Part shown: in pieces, positions 1 through 6,857 of the stretch | Numbering within the stretch: position 1 is the stretch's first letter | Layout of the letters: the number at the start of each line of letters is the position of its first letter | Translations under genes and position numbers: made by a program | Notes under the pieces: model-generated | Database searches by the model: none | What the model saw: the letters and a program-made list of their open reading frames with translations, nothing else | Told to the model about the DNA's origin: nothing | NCBI GenBank assembly: GCA_948439925.1 | Contig: CAOJNR010000024.1 | Location: forward strand, 1 to 11,119 | DNA from: an uncultured Clostridia bacterium | GTDB taxonomy: Bacteria > Bacillota > Clostridia > Christensenellales > UBA1242 | DNA: 11,119 nt | Direction: 5' to 3'

Positions 1-1663
1 CAAGTTTTTTATCAAACTCACTGGGGCTGAAAACAATAAGTGAATTTTTATCCTTGTCACAAACACTTTTAAGTTTATCAAATGTTCGAACAGATATTAT
101 TTTCAAATTGTTCTCTTCTCTTTTTTGAAGAATTTTCACGTTTTTTTCGCAAATTTTATGCAAATTATGAGAAATCTCGTAGTTTTTAATTATTTTTTCT
201 TCAAGATTGCAAATTGTTTTTCGCCTCAATTCGTTTAGTTCAGCCTTGCGGATAAAAACATTTTCAAGCTTTGTTTGCAAGTTTTTAAGCACAAAATCAT
301 TGCCGAGTTTTGATAATTGAGAAACACATTCTTCTTTTGTGAGAGGGCTGTTTTTGCTCTTTTCGAGTTTGTTTTCACTTTCCATTGTGACTGAAATATC
401 GTCAACTGAAAGAGTCAGTTTTGCTTTTTCACCAACCTTACAAACCAGTTTGCCTTGAACGCTCAACTGCCTCTTTATTGACAAAATTTTATCTTCTTGC
501 GCTTGACTTGAAATCAAGTTAACTTTTGCATTTGTCGGAATTTGAGCTGTTGTTGTGAAAACAAATTTATCCTTTTCAAGTTTTTTGACATCTTGAACAG
601 AAACTGAGGTCACCTCGCGTTCGTCAACAAAAAATTTGAGGCTGTCACCTTTAACAAGTTCGTGGTTTATTTTCACAGTCACCTCATTAAAGCGCTTGCC
701 ATTTTTCACAGCACTAACCTTTCCAATTTTAAGACCAATATGATTTTGAGTTTTGGCATATATGATATTTTTATTTTCAAAATAACCCGCCGTGAAATTC
801 CCACGATTAAAAACTTTTTTGAGGTCATCTATATCACCTTGGTCAAAACTGAAATTATTGTCAATCGCTTTGCGATAGGTCAAAACGGCTTGTCCGACAT
901 AGGCTGGCCGACGTGCTCTGCCCTCAATTTTCAGACTTGTCACTCCACTTTCAACAAGCTCTTTGAGCTTGGGAAGCATGCAAAAATCTTTGGTGCTGAG
1001 AAGATAGCCCTGCCTTTCTCTGTTATTCATTCTGGCAGAATATGGCAGTCGGCAAAACTGCTTACATTTGCCACGATTGCCACTTGCTGAGGCAAGCAAT
1101 GAACAAAGATAGCAGTTGCCAGAATAACCAACACAAAGTGCGCCTTGAATAAAATATTCAATTTCAATGCCAAGTTCGTCCTTTATTCTCTTTATCTCAG
1201 CAAGCGGAGTTTCTCTTGCAAGCACAATTCGCTTAAAACCAATAGGCTTCAAAAAGCTTGCACCTTCAAGATTTTCAATCCCCATTTGAGTGCTTGCATG
1301 AAGTTCGATATTTTCAAACTTTTGTCTTAAATAATATGCAAGTCCAATATCCTGCACTATAAATGCGTCCACTTTCGCATTGACTGCTTGGCGCACCACC
1401 TCAGTCACTTCTTCAATTTCACTGTCATGAACAAGCGTGTTGAGCGTAAGGTAAACCTTAACGCCAAAAAGGTGAGCTTTTCTGACCAACTCAATAAGAT
1501 TGTCAAGAGAAATATTCTCGATGTTTCCACGAGCATTAAAACTGTTCACTCCAAGATAAATTGCATTTGCGCCACATGACAAAGCTGTCAAAAAGCTTTC
1601 CCTATTCCCAGCAGGCGCAAGTAATTCAATTTCTTTATCTTTTTGCTGTGACTCAACTTGCAT
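1..1663 (-). CDS. U32 family peptidase-like protein (RlhA/TrhP superfamily) with DUF3656-like region, 3' end cut off by the window
   Basis: The frame is open from an ATG at 1663 to the left edge, giving 554 visible residues and no stop. The start follows AAGGAG at good spacing. The N-terminus reads ELLAPAGNRESFLTAL and is followed by a GANAIYLG segment, as is typical of the U32 TIM-barrel-like domain. The family signature lies at about residues 170-188 (EYFIQGALC, then GNCYLC), with Cys at 177, 184, 200, 204 and 228. Relatives bind a [4Fe-4S] cluster through four such cysteines. The signature's usual final Ser is Cys187 here. SLKIEGRARRPAYV follows. The stretch around residues 470-490 (FIRKAELNELRRK) resembles DUF3656. 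Named U32 members (RlhA, TrhP, UbiU/UbiV) are prephenate- or iron-sulfur-dependent RNA or quinone hydroxylation proteins rather than proven peptidases, so RNA hydroxylation is the more likely role. This is inferred from the family. The exact subfamily is unresolved. Confidence 0.9.
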   Translation of the reverse strand, partial: MQVESQQKDKEIELLAPAGNRESFLTALSCGANAIYLGVNSFNARGNIENISLDNLIELVRKAHLFGVKVYLTLNTLVHDSEIEEVTEVVRQAVNAKVDAFIVQDIGLAYYLRQKFENIELHASTQMGIENLEGASFLKPIGFKRIVLARETPLAEIKRIKDELGIEIEYFIQGALCVGYSGNCYLCSLLASASGNRGKCKQFCRLPYSARMNNRERQGYLLSTKDFCMLPKLKELVESGVTSLKIEGRARRPAYVGQAVLTYRKAIDNNFSFDQGDIDDLKKVFNRGNFTAGYFENKNIIYAKTQNHIGLKIGKVSAVKNGKRFNEVTVKINHELVKGDSLKFFVDEREVTSVSVQDVKKLEKDKFVFTTTAQIPTNAKVNLISSQAQEDKILSIKRQLSVQGKLVCKVGEKAKLTLSVDDISVTMESENKLEKSKNSPLTKEECVSQLSKLGNDFVLKNLQTKLENVFIRKAELNELRRKTICNLEEKIIKNYEISHNLHKICEKNVKILQKREENNLKIISVRTFDKLKSVCDKDKNSLIVFSPSEFDKKL

Positions 1664-1682
1664 ACCTTTTCTCCTTGGCTAT

Positions 1683-1712
1683 ATTGTAGCACATTTCACT
1701 AGCCAAGTGCAA
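1683..1712 (-). promoter_or_regulatory. Putative promoter of the U32 gene
   Basis: On the minus strand TTGCAC (1707-1712) is followed after 18 bp by TACAAT (1683-1688), which is preceded by TGC, giving an extended -10. The -35 box lies inside the last codons of the upstream ZIP gene (stop 1699-1701). The U32 gene can therefore be transcribed on its own although only 35 bp separate it from that gene. The -35 is weak, and read-through from the ZIP promoter is equally possible. Confidence 0.45.
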
Positions 1713-2469
1713 CATCAAGAGCCATCATTATCACAAATCCTATCAAAAATCCCCACGCGCCAATGCTAGACTTATCAGAAAACTTGGCTTCGGGCAACAA
1801 TTCTTCTGCGACAACAAAAAGCATAGCCCCTGCTGAGAATGCCAAGAACCATGGCATGAGAGATGTGAGGCTTGTGGAAAGAAAGAAACCTATCACCGCC
1901 ATCACAGGCTCAACAGCGCCACTGAGCATACCATACAGGAAAGACTTCCACTTATTACCAGTTTTTCGGAGCATTGGAAGACTTATTCCTGCACCTTCTG
2001 GAAAGTTTTGAACACCGATTCCAATCGCAAGACCAAGCGCACCCATTATCGCCGATTGAGTGCCGATAACGAAAGCACTTCCGAAAGACAGACCAACAGC
2101 CAAGCCTTCGGGCAAATTATGAAGGGTTACTGCCAGGAATATTTTTGAATGTTTTGAAAGATATGGCTCTTTCTTTTTATTGATATGCGCCAAAATTTTA
2201 TCAATCAGCACAAGGAAAGCTCCGCCAAGAATAATCCCAATAACTGATGGCATAAATGCCCACTTCCCAAAACTTTCACTTCCATCTATCGCAGGCAAGA
2301 TAAGCGACCAAATGGATGCAGCAATCATTAAACCAGATGCAAAGCCGAAAAACAGGCAGTTGCACCTGTCACTGACATCTTTTTTGAATAAAAACACCAC
2401 AGCCGAGCCAAGCGTTGTCATAACAAATATAAACAAAATTCCAAGTATAGTAATAAGAGTCGTGCTCAA
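1699..2469 (-). CDS. ZIP family divalent metal transporter (GufA-like)
   Basis: A polytopic inner-membrane protein of 256 residues that should move Zn2+ or a similar divalent cation into the cytoplasm. Counting from the TTG start, the two ZIP signature helices carry HNLPEG (residues 117-122, His117 and Glu121) and QNFPEG (154-159), the GufA-type pair that lines the metal site. About eight hydrophobic helices are visible, with a short Lys-rich cytoplasmic loop at 97-109. I chose the TTG at 2467-2469 because AGGAG (2478-2482) sits 8 nt before it and the first membrane helix starts directly after it. A longer in-frame GTG at 2542-2544 lies upstream of the predicted promoter and adds a polar, non-family extension. 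The gene is the first of a possible ZIP-U32 unit. Metal specificity cannot be read from the sequence. Confidence 0.9.
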   Translation of the reverse strand: MSTTLITILGILFIFVMTTLGSAVVFLFKKDVSDRCNCLFFGFASGLMIAASIWSLILPAIDGSESFGKWAFMPSVIGIILGGAFLVLIDKILAHINKKKEPYLSKHSKIFLAVTLHNLPEGLAVGLSFGSAFVIGTQSAIMGALGLAIGIGVQNFPEGAGISLPMLRKTGNKWKSFLYGMLSGAVEPVMAVIGFFLSTSLTSLMPWFLAFSAGAMLFVVAEELLPEAKFSDKSSIGAWGFLIGFVIMMALDVALG

Positions 2470-2477
2470 AGATTTTT

Positions 2478-2482
2478 CTCCT
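2478..2482 (-). promoter_or_regulatory. Ribosome binding site that fixes the ZIP start
   Basis: AGGAG followed by 8 nt and TTG. No comparable site precedes the GTG at 2544. This argues for a TTG start at 2469 and a 256-residue protein rather than a 281-residue one. Confidence 0.75.
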
Positions 2483-2508
2483 AGGTCAATAAAGAACGCA
2501 TTTGTCCT

Positions 2509-2536
2509 ATTATCAATATAAAGAAAAAAATGTGAA
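2509..2536 (-). promoter_or_regulatory. Putative promoter of the ZIP gene
   Basis: On the minus strand TTCACA (2531-2536) is followed after 16 bp by GATAAT (2509-2514). Each differs from the sigma-A consensus at one position. The expected transcript starts near 2502, about 20 nt before AGGAG. The -35 box is also the downstream arm of a perfect inverted repeat (2531-2545), which suggests regulation. Confidence 0.5.
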
Positions 2537-2545
2537 ATGTTCACA
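2531..2545. promoter_or_regulatory. Operator-like palindrome over the ZIP -35 box
   Basis: TGTGAA, 3 bp, TTCACA is a perfect 6-bp inverted repeat. Its arms resemble the TGTGA/TCACA half-sites of CRP/FNR proteins but with a 5-bp rather than 6-bp centre. A bound protein would cover the -35 and so probably repress. Which regulator binds, and whether it senses metal, is not visible. Confidence 0.4.
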
Positions 2546-2588
2546 CTTTATCAACATAAATCATGCACTTTGCTTGTGTTAAACTTGC

Positions 2589-2616
2589 AAAAAAAAAGAC
2601 AGACGAATCTGTCTTT
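2589..2616 (-). terminator. Intrinsic terminator of the aspS-asnS unit
   Basis: On the minus strand a perfect 9-bp stem (AAAGACAGA with TCTGTCTTT) encloses a TTCG tetraloop and runs directly into a stretch of Ts (the T run spans 2589-2597 including the stem base). It lies about 105 bp past the asnS stop, just before the ZIP promoter, and separates the two units. Read on the plus strand it lacks a good U tract. Confidence 0.85.
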
Positions 2617-2720
2617 CTTGATTTTAATTTATTGCGAATAAATATAAAGTGCATTAGCCACCGCCTGATCAGCAACAATTTGAGTTTGAATTCAATCAAT
2701 AGTTATAACGAGCCTAAGGC

Positions 2721-4100
2721 TTAAAATTCGCAGTTGTTTGGCGTTCTTGGGAATGGAAGCACATCACGAATGTTTTTCATTCCTGTCACATACATGAGGA
2801 AACGATCAAACCCCATTCCAAATCCGCTGTGCTTAACACTGCCAAACTTGCGAAGGTTCATAAACCACCAATAGTCCTCTTCTCTCAGACCAAGCTCAGC
2901 AATTCTGGCTTTCAAAATGTCATAGCGCTCTTCTCTCTCACTTGCTCCGCAAAGCTCACCAATGCCTGGAACAAGAAGGTCGGTCGCACGAACGGTCTTG
3001 CCATCATCATTAAGACGCATATAGAAAGCCTTGATTTCCTTTGGATAATCATAAACAAAAACTGGCTTTTTGTAAATCACTTCTGTGAGATATTTTTCAT
3101 GCTCTGTTTGGATATCACTGCCCCATTCAACTTTAAAGTCAAACTTATCGTTATTCTTCTTTAACATCTCGATTGCGTCTGTGTAAGACACACGCGCAAA
3201 CTCATTGTCTGTCACATTTTTAAGTTTTGAAATAAGACCTTGTTCAACAAAACTATCGAAAAATTCAAGTTCGTCTTTGCATTTATCAAAGAGATAATTT
3301 ATAACATATTTAACCATGCTTTCCATAACGTCCATATCATCAAAAAGTTCAGCAAATGCCATTTCAGGCTCAATGTGCCAAAACTCATTCACATGCTTGA
3401 CAGTGTTGCTGTTTTCAGCACGGAAAGAAGGGCCAAAAGTGTAGATATTTCCAAAAGCAAGCGCAAACGCCTCGCCTTCAAGTTGACAAGAAGGTGAAAG
3501 AAATGCCTTTTTGCCAAGAAGCTCGTCTTCTGGATTGAGTTTTTTTCCAGCATAGATATCTTGCGTGCTGACTCTGAAAAGCTCGCCAGCGCCTTCACAA
3601 TCTGATGAAGTCAAGATTGGTGCGTGGAGATAAACAAAGCCTTGCTCGTTGAAAAATTTATGAAGCGCGAAAGAGCTTTCACTTCTCACTCTGAAAACAG
3701 CATTGAAAAGATTTGTTCTTGGACGGAGATATGCTTGCTCACGCAAAACTTCAAGTGAAGTTTTCTTCTTTTGAATTGGATAGCTTTCATCAGTCGCTGA
3801 AAGAATTTCAATCTTTTCTGCGACGAATTCAAATGGCTGTTTAGCCTCTGGGGTAAGCTTTAAAACTCCTTCACAAAGCACACTGCTTCCAGTGTTGAGG
3901 TGAGATACTTCTTGATAGTTTGAGATTTTCTCAGCGTTCAAAACAACTTGGATACCTTTAAACGAAGTTCCGTCATTAAGGTCAATAAAACCAAATGTTT
4001 TCATGTCACGCACTGAGCGCACCCAGCCACCGATTGTGAAAGACTTATCAGCATACTCTTGTGGCGCTTTTCTTAATTTTACAATGTCAATTTTTTTCAT
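2721..4100 (-). CDS. asnS: Asparaginyl-tRNA synthetase
   Basis: A class IIb synthetase of 459 residues that joins asparagine to tRNA-Asn in the cytoplasm using ATP. The length is normal for bacterial AsnRS. An N-terminal OB-fold anticodon domain (about residues 20-105, GGWVRSVRDMKTFGF) precedes the catalytic core. Motif 1 is near 154-168. Motif 2 is at 224-247, with FRAENSNT and HVNEFWHIEPE, the Asn-specific form that separates it from AspRS. Motif 3 is at 424-433 (HSGFGMGFDR), and the end is PFPRTPNNCEF. The ATG follows GAGG with 6 nt spacing. It sits 90 bp downstream of aspS with no terminator between, so the two are probably cotranscribed, although a weak separate promoter in that gap cannot be excluded. 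A strong terminator follows at 2589-2616. No T-box leader is present. Confidence 0.97.
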   Translation of the reverse strand: MKKIDIVKLRKAPQEYADKSFTIGGWVRSVRDMKTFGFIDLNDGTSFKGIQVVLNAEKISNYQEVSHLNTGSSVLCEGVLKLTPEAKQPFEFVAEKIEILSATDESYPIQKKKTSLEVLREQAYLRPRTNLFNAVFRVRSESSFALHKFFNEQGFVYLHAPILTSSDCEGAGELFRVSTQDIYAGKKLNPEDELLGKKAFLSPSCQLEGEAFALAFGNIYTFGPSFRAENSNTVKHVNEFWHIEPEMAFAELFDDMDVMESMVKYVINYLFDKCKDELEFFDSFVEQGLISKLKNVTDNEFARVSYTDAIEMLKKNNDKFDFKVEWGSDIQTEHEKYLTEVIYKKPVFVYDYPKEIKAFYMRLNDDGKTVRATDLLVPGIGELCGASEREERYDILKARIAELGLREEDYWWFMNLRKFGSVKHSGFGMGFDRFLMYVTGMKNIRDVLPFPRTPNNCEF

Positions 4101-4190
4101 AAAATTCCTCTTTTTTTGAAATTTAATTTATTTTACAATTTTTTGTTGGTTTAAATGATAATCTTATTATTTCCGATTAAATAACAATTT

Positions 4191-5474
4191 TTATGGAGTT
4201 ATTCTTTCAGGTCCACGGAATATAAACATTGCTTCTTTTATGTTTGCAAGTTCCAAAAGGTTCATGATGATTCTGTCAAGTCCAAGACCAAATCCACCAT
4301 GTGGCTGACAACCATATTTAAAGAATTGGAGATAAAATTCAACATCTTGTGCAAGACCTTTTTCTTCGGCTTGTGATTTAAGAATTTCATACCTATGCTC
4401 TCTTTGAGCACCTGTTGTGATTTCAACGCCTTTCCAAATAAGGTCATAGCCTTGTGGAACACCATTCTTTCGCATATGATAGAAAGCTCTCTTTCTTGGT
4501 CCATAACCAGTTATGAACAAAAATTCGTGGCCATAAGCCTCCATTGCGAACTGCTTGCAAAGCTTTTCGCCCTCTGTTGAAAGGTCATCTTTTTCACTGT
4601 CATCAATTTTGTAGCCATAGCGTTTTTCAAGTTCATCATAAAGATCACAAAGTTCAATTCTTGGGAAAGGAAGCTTTGGCACAACAACTTCAACGCCAAA
4701 AGTTGCTTTTATTGCCTCTCCATACTTTTCACTGACTTTTGTTAGAGCATAAGTTACAAGCTCTTCCATTTTCATAACATCTTCACAACTTTCGATTCCA
4801 GCAAATTCAAGGTCAAATCCAGTGAACTCTGTGGCATGTTTTCTTGAATGTGATTTTTCTGCGCGGAAAACTGGGCCACACTCAAAAACCCTGCCAAAAC
4901 CAGCTGAAATTGCAAGCTGTTTATAGAATTGTGGGCTTTGTGCAAGATAAGCTTTGCCGTCAAAATATTTCACTTCAAAAACCTCAGATCCACTTTCAGA
5001 TGCTGTGCCGATAAGTTTTGGTGAGTGAATTTCAACAAAGTCACGTTTTTCAAGAAACTCTCTCATCGCCTCAGTAAAACAAGTTTGAACTTTGAAAATA
5101 AGCAAGTTTTTATCTTGCCTAAGGTCAAGCCAGCGGTAGTCTATTCGTTGATCAATATTGCTTTCAGGTCCGATTGGATATGGCTCTTTTGCCTCACTTG
5201 TGACAATCACGCTCTCAGCAAGCACTTCTTGCCCACCCATTTTGACATATTCGCTTTTAACGAGCTCGCCTTCAACCATAACAGTTGAACCTGTTAAAAG
5301 CTTTGCAAAAACTTCGCCAACTTCTGCATGCGCAATTTTATCAACAGTCACTTGAATTTTTCCTGAAAAGTCTTTCAAAACAATAAACTGAATATTCTTT
5401 TTATCACGAACTGTTTCAATCGTGCCTTGAAATTTAACTTTGCCAACTTCCAGTTTTGAAATTTGAGTAGTCAT
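4191..5474 (-). CDS. aspS: Aspartyl-tRNA synthetase, archaeal/eukaryotic type
   Basis: A class IIb synthetase of 427 residues that charges tRNA-Asp with aspartate. It is much shorter than the usual bacterial AspRS (about 590) and has no GAD insertion domain, so it belongs to the archaeal-type group. An OB-fold occupies about residues 10-95. Core motifs include VEIHSPKLIGTASESGSEVF (147-166, motif 1 and flipping loop), FRAEKSHSRKHATEF (203-217, motif 2), GVEITTGAQREHRYE (349-363) and GFGLGLDR (394-401, motif 3 with Arg401), ending in RGPERITP. Archaeal-type enzymes include both tRNA-Asp-specific and non-discriminating forms, the latter also making Asp-tRNA-Asn. Here the position I align with the discriminating Trp of the OB-fold is not Trp (GTIETVRD, residues 17-24), so specificity is open, although the adjacent asnS makes non-discrimination unnecessary. 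ATG at 5474, preceded by AGGAG 7 nt upstream. Confidence 0.95.
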   Translation of the reverse strand: MTTQISKLEVGKVKFQGTIETVRDKKNIQFIVLKDFSGKIQVTVDKIAHAEVGEVFAKLLTGSTVMVEGELVKSEYVKMGGQEVLAESVIVTSEAKEPYPIGPESNIDQRIDYRWLDLRQDKNLLIFKVQTCFTEAMREFLEKRDFVEIHSPKLIGTASESGSEVFEVKYFDGKAYLAQSPQFYKQLAISAGFGRVFECGPVFRAEKSHSRKHATEFTGFDLEFAGIESCEDVMKMEELVTYALTKVSEKYGEAIKATFGVEVVVPKLPFPRIELCDLYDELEKRYGYKIDDSEKDDLSTEGEKLCKQFAMEAYGHEFLFITGYGPRKRAFYHMRKNGVPQGYDLIWKGVEITTGAQREHRYEILKSQAEEKGLAQDVEFYLQFFKYGCQPHGGFGLGLDRIIMNLLELANIKEAMFIFRGPERITP

Positions 5475-5496
5475 ATGTGTTCTCCTATAATTTTTG

Positions 5497-5526
5497 ATTA
5501 TATCACATCTTCGCGCTCAGTTGCAA
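5497..5526 (-). promoter_or_regulatory. Putative promoter of aspS-asnS
   Basis: On the minus strand TTGCAA (5521-5526) is followed after 18 bp by a perfect TATAAT (5497-5502) with the extended element TGA in front (TGTGATATAAT). The start would be near 5490, leaving a leader of about 16 nt to the ATG, too short for a T-box or riboswitch. The same 11-bp TGTGATATAAT recurs in front of the EFR1 gene. Confidence 0.65.
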
Positions 5527-5587
5527 GAATTTTGAATACAATGCATATTAAAAATTGTTTACTTTTTTACATTTGTTCAAATTTTGC

Positions 5588-5616
5588 TGGACAAATGCCA
5601 AAAAAAAGTATATACT
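5588..5616 (+). promoter_or_regulatory. Promoter of the 151-residue unknown gene
   Basis: TGGACA (5588-5593), 17 bp, TATACT (5611-5616). Both boxes match the consensus at five of six positions with ideal spacing. It is divergent from the aspS promoter about 60 bp away, and the coding start follows about 33 bp downstream with AAGGAG. Confidence 0.7.
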
Positions 5617-5649
5617 TTGAAAGTTATTCTCTACAAATAAGGAGTTTTA

Positions 5650-6105
5650 ATGGAAAAAGGAATCTTAAAATATTTCAACACCGTTTACAAAAAATATAAC
5701 AGTTTTTACAAATTTAAAGTCAACACTTGCCTCAGGCTTGCAAAACTCAAAAAAGAACCTTATCAGATTTTTGACGATATGGTTGATGACCTTCATTTAG
5801 TTTCAACACCAGAACTTGCGCAAGATATTATTGATAAATTATTTAATGTCGAATATCACCAACTTAGAAATCTTAAAGTTATTGCTTTTTCAGCGCTGAT
5901 CAGCAATCTTATCAAAGATGAAAGCACCAAAGAAAACATCCTCGCCAAATCCAAGTTCAACAATGAAGCCAACTCAATTCTATTTAAGTTTTCCAAAAAA
6001 TTGATGCTTTTGCAATCAAAACTGGAAAAAACCGCCGAAGATATTACTGAGGCTTTCTTCGCAGAAGATGCAATTCTTCGCGAGGTTGCCCTCCTCCACA
6101 ACTAA
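5650..6105 (+). CDS. Hypothetical soluble helical protein, 151 residues
   Basis: I do not recognise a family. The ATG is 5 nt after AAGGAG and the gene has a near-consensus promoter of its own, so it is very likely real. The product has no signal peptide or membrane helix and looks almost entirely alpha-helical. A basic, Tyr- and Lys-rich N-terminus (residues 1-35) is followed by an acidic patch (FDDMVDDLHL, 41-50) and then amphipathic helices through 111-150 with heptad-like spacing (LMLLQSKLEKTAEDITEAF). It contains one Cys (27). Codon use and base composition resemble its neighbours. It lies 51 bp before the PH-domain gene on the same strand with no terminator between, but that gene has its own promoter, so the two may be only partly cotranscribed. 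Function unknown. Confidence 0.8.
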   Translation: MEKGILKYFNTVYKKYNSFYKFKVNTCLRLAKLKKEPYQIFDDMVDDLHLVSTPELAQDIIDKLFNVEYHQLRNLKVIAFSALISNLIKDESTKENILAKSKFNNEANSILFKFSKKLMLLQSKLEKTAEDITEAFFAEDAILREVALLHN

Positions 6106-6110
6106 ATCTC

Positions 6111-6139
6111 TTGCAAAATTAATTTTATTCTGGTATATT
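6111..6139 (+). promoter_or_regulatory. Promoter of the PH-domain membrane protein gene
   Basis: TTGCAA (6111-6116), 17 bp, TATATT (6134-6139), with TGG immediately before the -10 (extended form). GGAGG and the ATG follow within 20 bp, so the leader is about 11-13 nt. It lies in the 51-bp gap after the 151-residue gene. Confidence 0.65.
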
Positions 6140-6156
6140 ATATTTGGAGGTTAAAC

Positions 6157-6807
6157 ATGGATCTTAACGAAGATTTTTTCAAACCTAAGCAAAATGAAAA
6201 TGGCTCTCAGAGTCTAAAAGATATGGTTGCACTGAGTGAAGATGAGCAACTTTTATGGACTGGCAAGCCAGATAAAAAAGTGTTTATGCTGGAACAATTT
6301 TTCAAAATGTTCCCGATTGCTTTTTTATGGCTTTGCTTTGACGGTCTTTTTATCGGCGGAATCACATATGGAATTATTTCAGGCGGAATTCCACCTCTCA
6401 TGATTATTTTCTTTGTTATATTCTTTGCCATTCACCTCATGCCAGTTTGGATTTGGCTTTCTCATATATTAACTGCGCGCAGACGTCTTAAAAACACTGA
6501 ATATGCTTTCACAAACAAGCGCATTATTATTAAAGAAGGTTTTTTCGCAAATTTAACAAATATTATGTATTCAGAAATCTCATCAGTGAATTTGCATATT
6601 GGTTTTCTTGACAGAATGTTCCATGTTGGTGACATTGTTATCTACACAAGCAGTAGCAAAACTCATGTTCTTGAAGACCTACATGACCCTTATCTTCTTG
6701 TCAACCGCTTGCAACAAATTGTTGTCGACATCAAGACAGACATCGAATTTCCAAACGACCTCCGCCCTGAAACAAACAGTGGATATAAGACAAAATATAA
6801 AGGTTAA
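6157..6807 (+). CDS. Membrane-anchored bacterial PH-domain (bPH2/DUF304-like) protein
   Basis: 216 residues. A soluble N-terminus contains EDEQLLWTGKPDKKVF (28-43), the kind of preamble common before this domain. Two membrane helices follow at about 52-75 and 79-103, then a basic TARRRLK turn, and a bacterial pleckstrin-homology domain at about 115-190 (EYAFTNKRIIIKEGFF, then SEISSVNLHIGFLDRMFHVGDIVI). A hydrophilic tail ends the protein. The topology puts the PH domain in the cytoplasm next to the membrane. Proteins of this kind are widespread in Gram-positive bacteria and mostly uncharacterised; roles in envelope stress or membrane scaffolding have been proposed for relatives such as YdbS/YdbT. 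The ATG is 6 nt after GGAGG. It is convergent with the EFR1 gene and shares its terminator. Confidence 0.85.
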   Translation: MDLNEDFFKPKQNENGSQSLKDMVALSEDEQLLWTGKPDKKVFMLEQFFKMFPIAFLWLCFDGLFIGGITYGIISGGIPPLMIIFFVIFFAIHLMPVWIWLSHILTARRRLKNTEYAFTNKRIIIKEGFFANLTNIMYSEISSVNLHIGFLDRMFHVGDIVIYTSSSKTHVLEDLHDPYLLVNRLQQIVVDIKTDIEFPNDLRPETNSGYKTKYKG

Positions 6808-6830
6808 TCGACAAGTTTTTGTTTATATAA

Positions 6831-6857
6831 AAAATAACAGGTATAGCCTGTTATTTT
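6831..6857. terminator. Bidirectional terminator between the PH-domain and EFR1 genes
   Basis: A perfect 11-bp inverted repeat (AAAATAACAGG, 5-nt loop, CCTGTTATTTT). The minus-strand copy runs into further Ts, and the plus-strand side ends in TTTTAT. The stop codon of the minus-strand EFR1 gene (6851-6853) is inside the right arm, so that gene's coding sequence ends within its own terminator stem. Confidence 0.8.

Noticed and set aside
662..1579. Plus-strand reading frames of 142, 61 and 63 codons
   Set aside because: They lie opposite the U32 gene, whose frame is continuous and full of family motifs. They have no ribosome sites and give no recognisable protein.
1763..2521. Plus-strand frames of 82 and 113 codons
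   Set aside because: They are antisense to the ZIP transporter and only mirror its codons; there is no promoter or ribosome site.
2829..5355. Many 60-110 codon frames on both strands inside asnS and aspS
   Set aside because: Both synthetases are complete and collinear with their families, so these are shadows without start signals.
5475..5649. T-box or amino-acid riboswitch in front of aspS or the divergent gene
   Set aside because: The predicted aspS leader is only about 16 nt, and no T-box sequence or specifier hairpin is present in either orientation.
5463..5699. 78-codon plus-strand frame across the aspS/151-residue gap
   Set aside because: It overlaps the aspS start and runs out of frame into the 151-residue gene. 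It has no ribosome site and spans both promoters.
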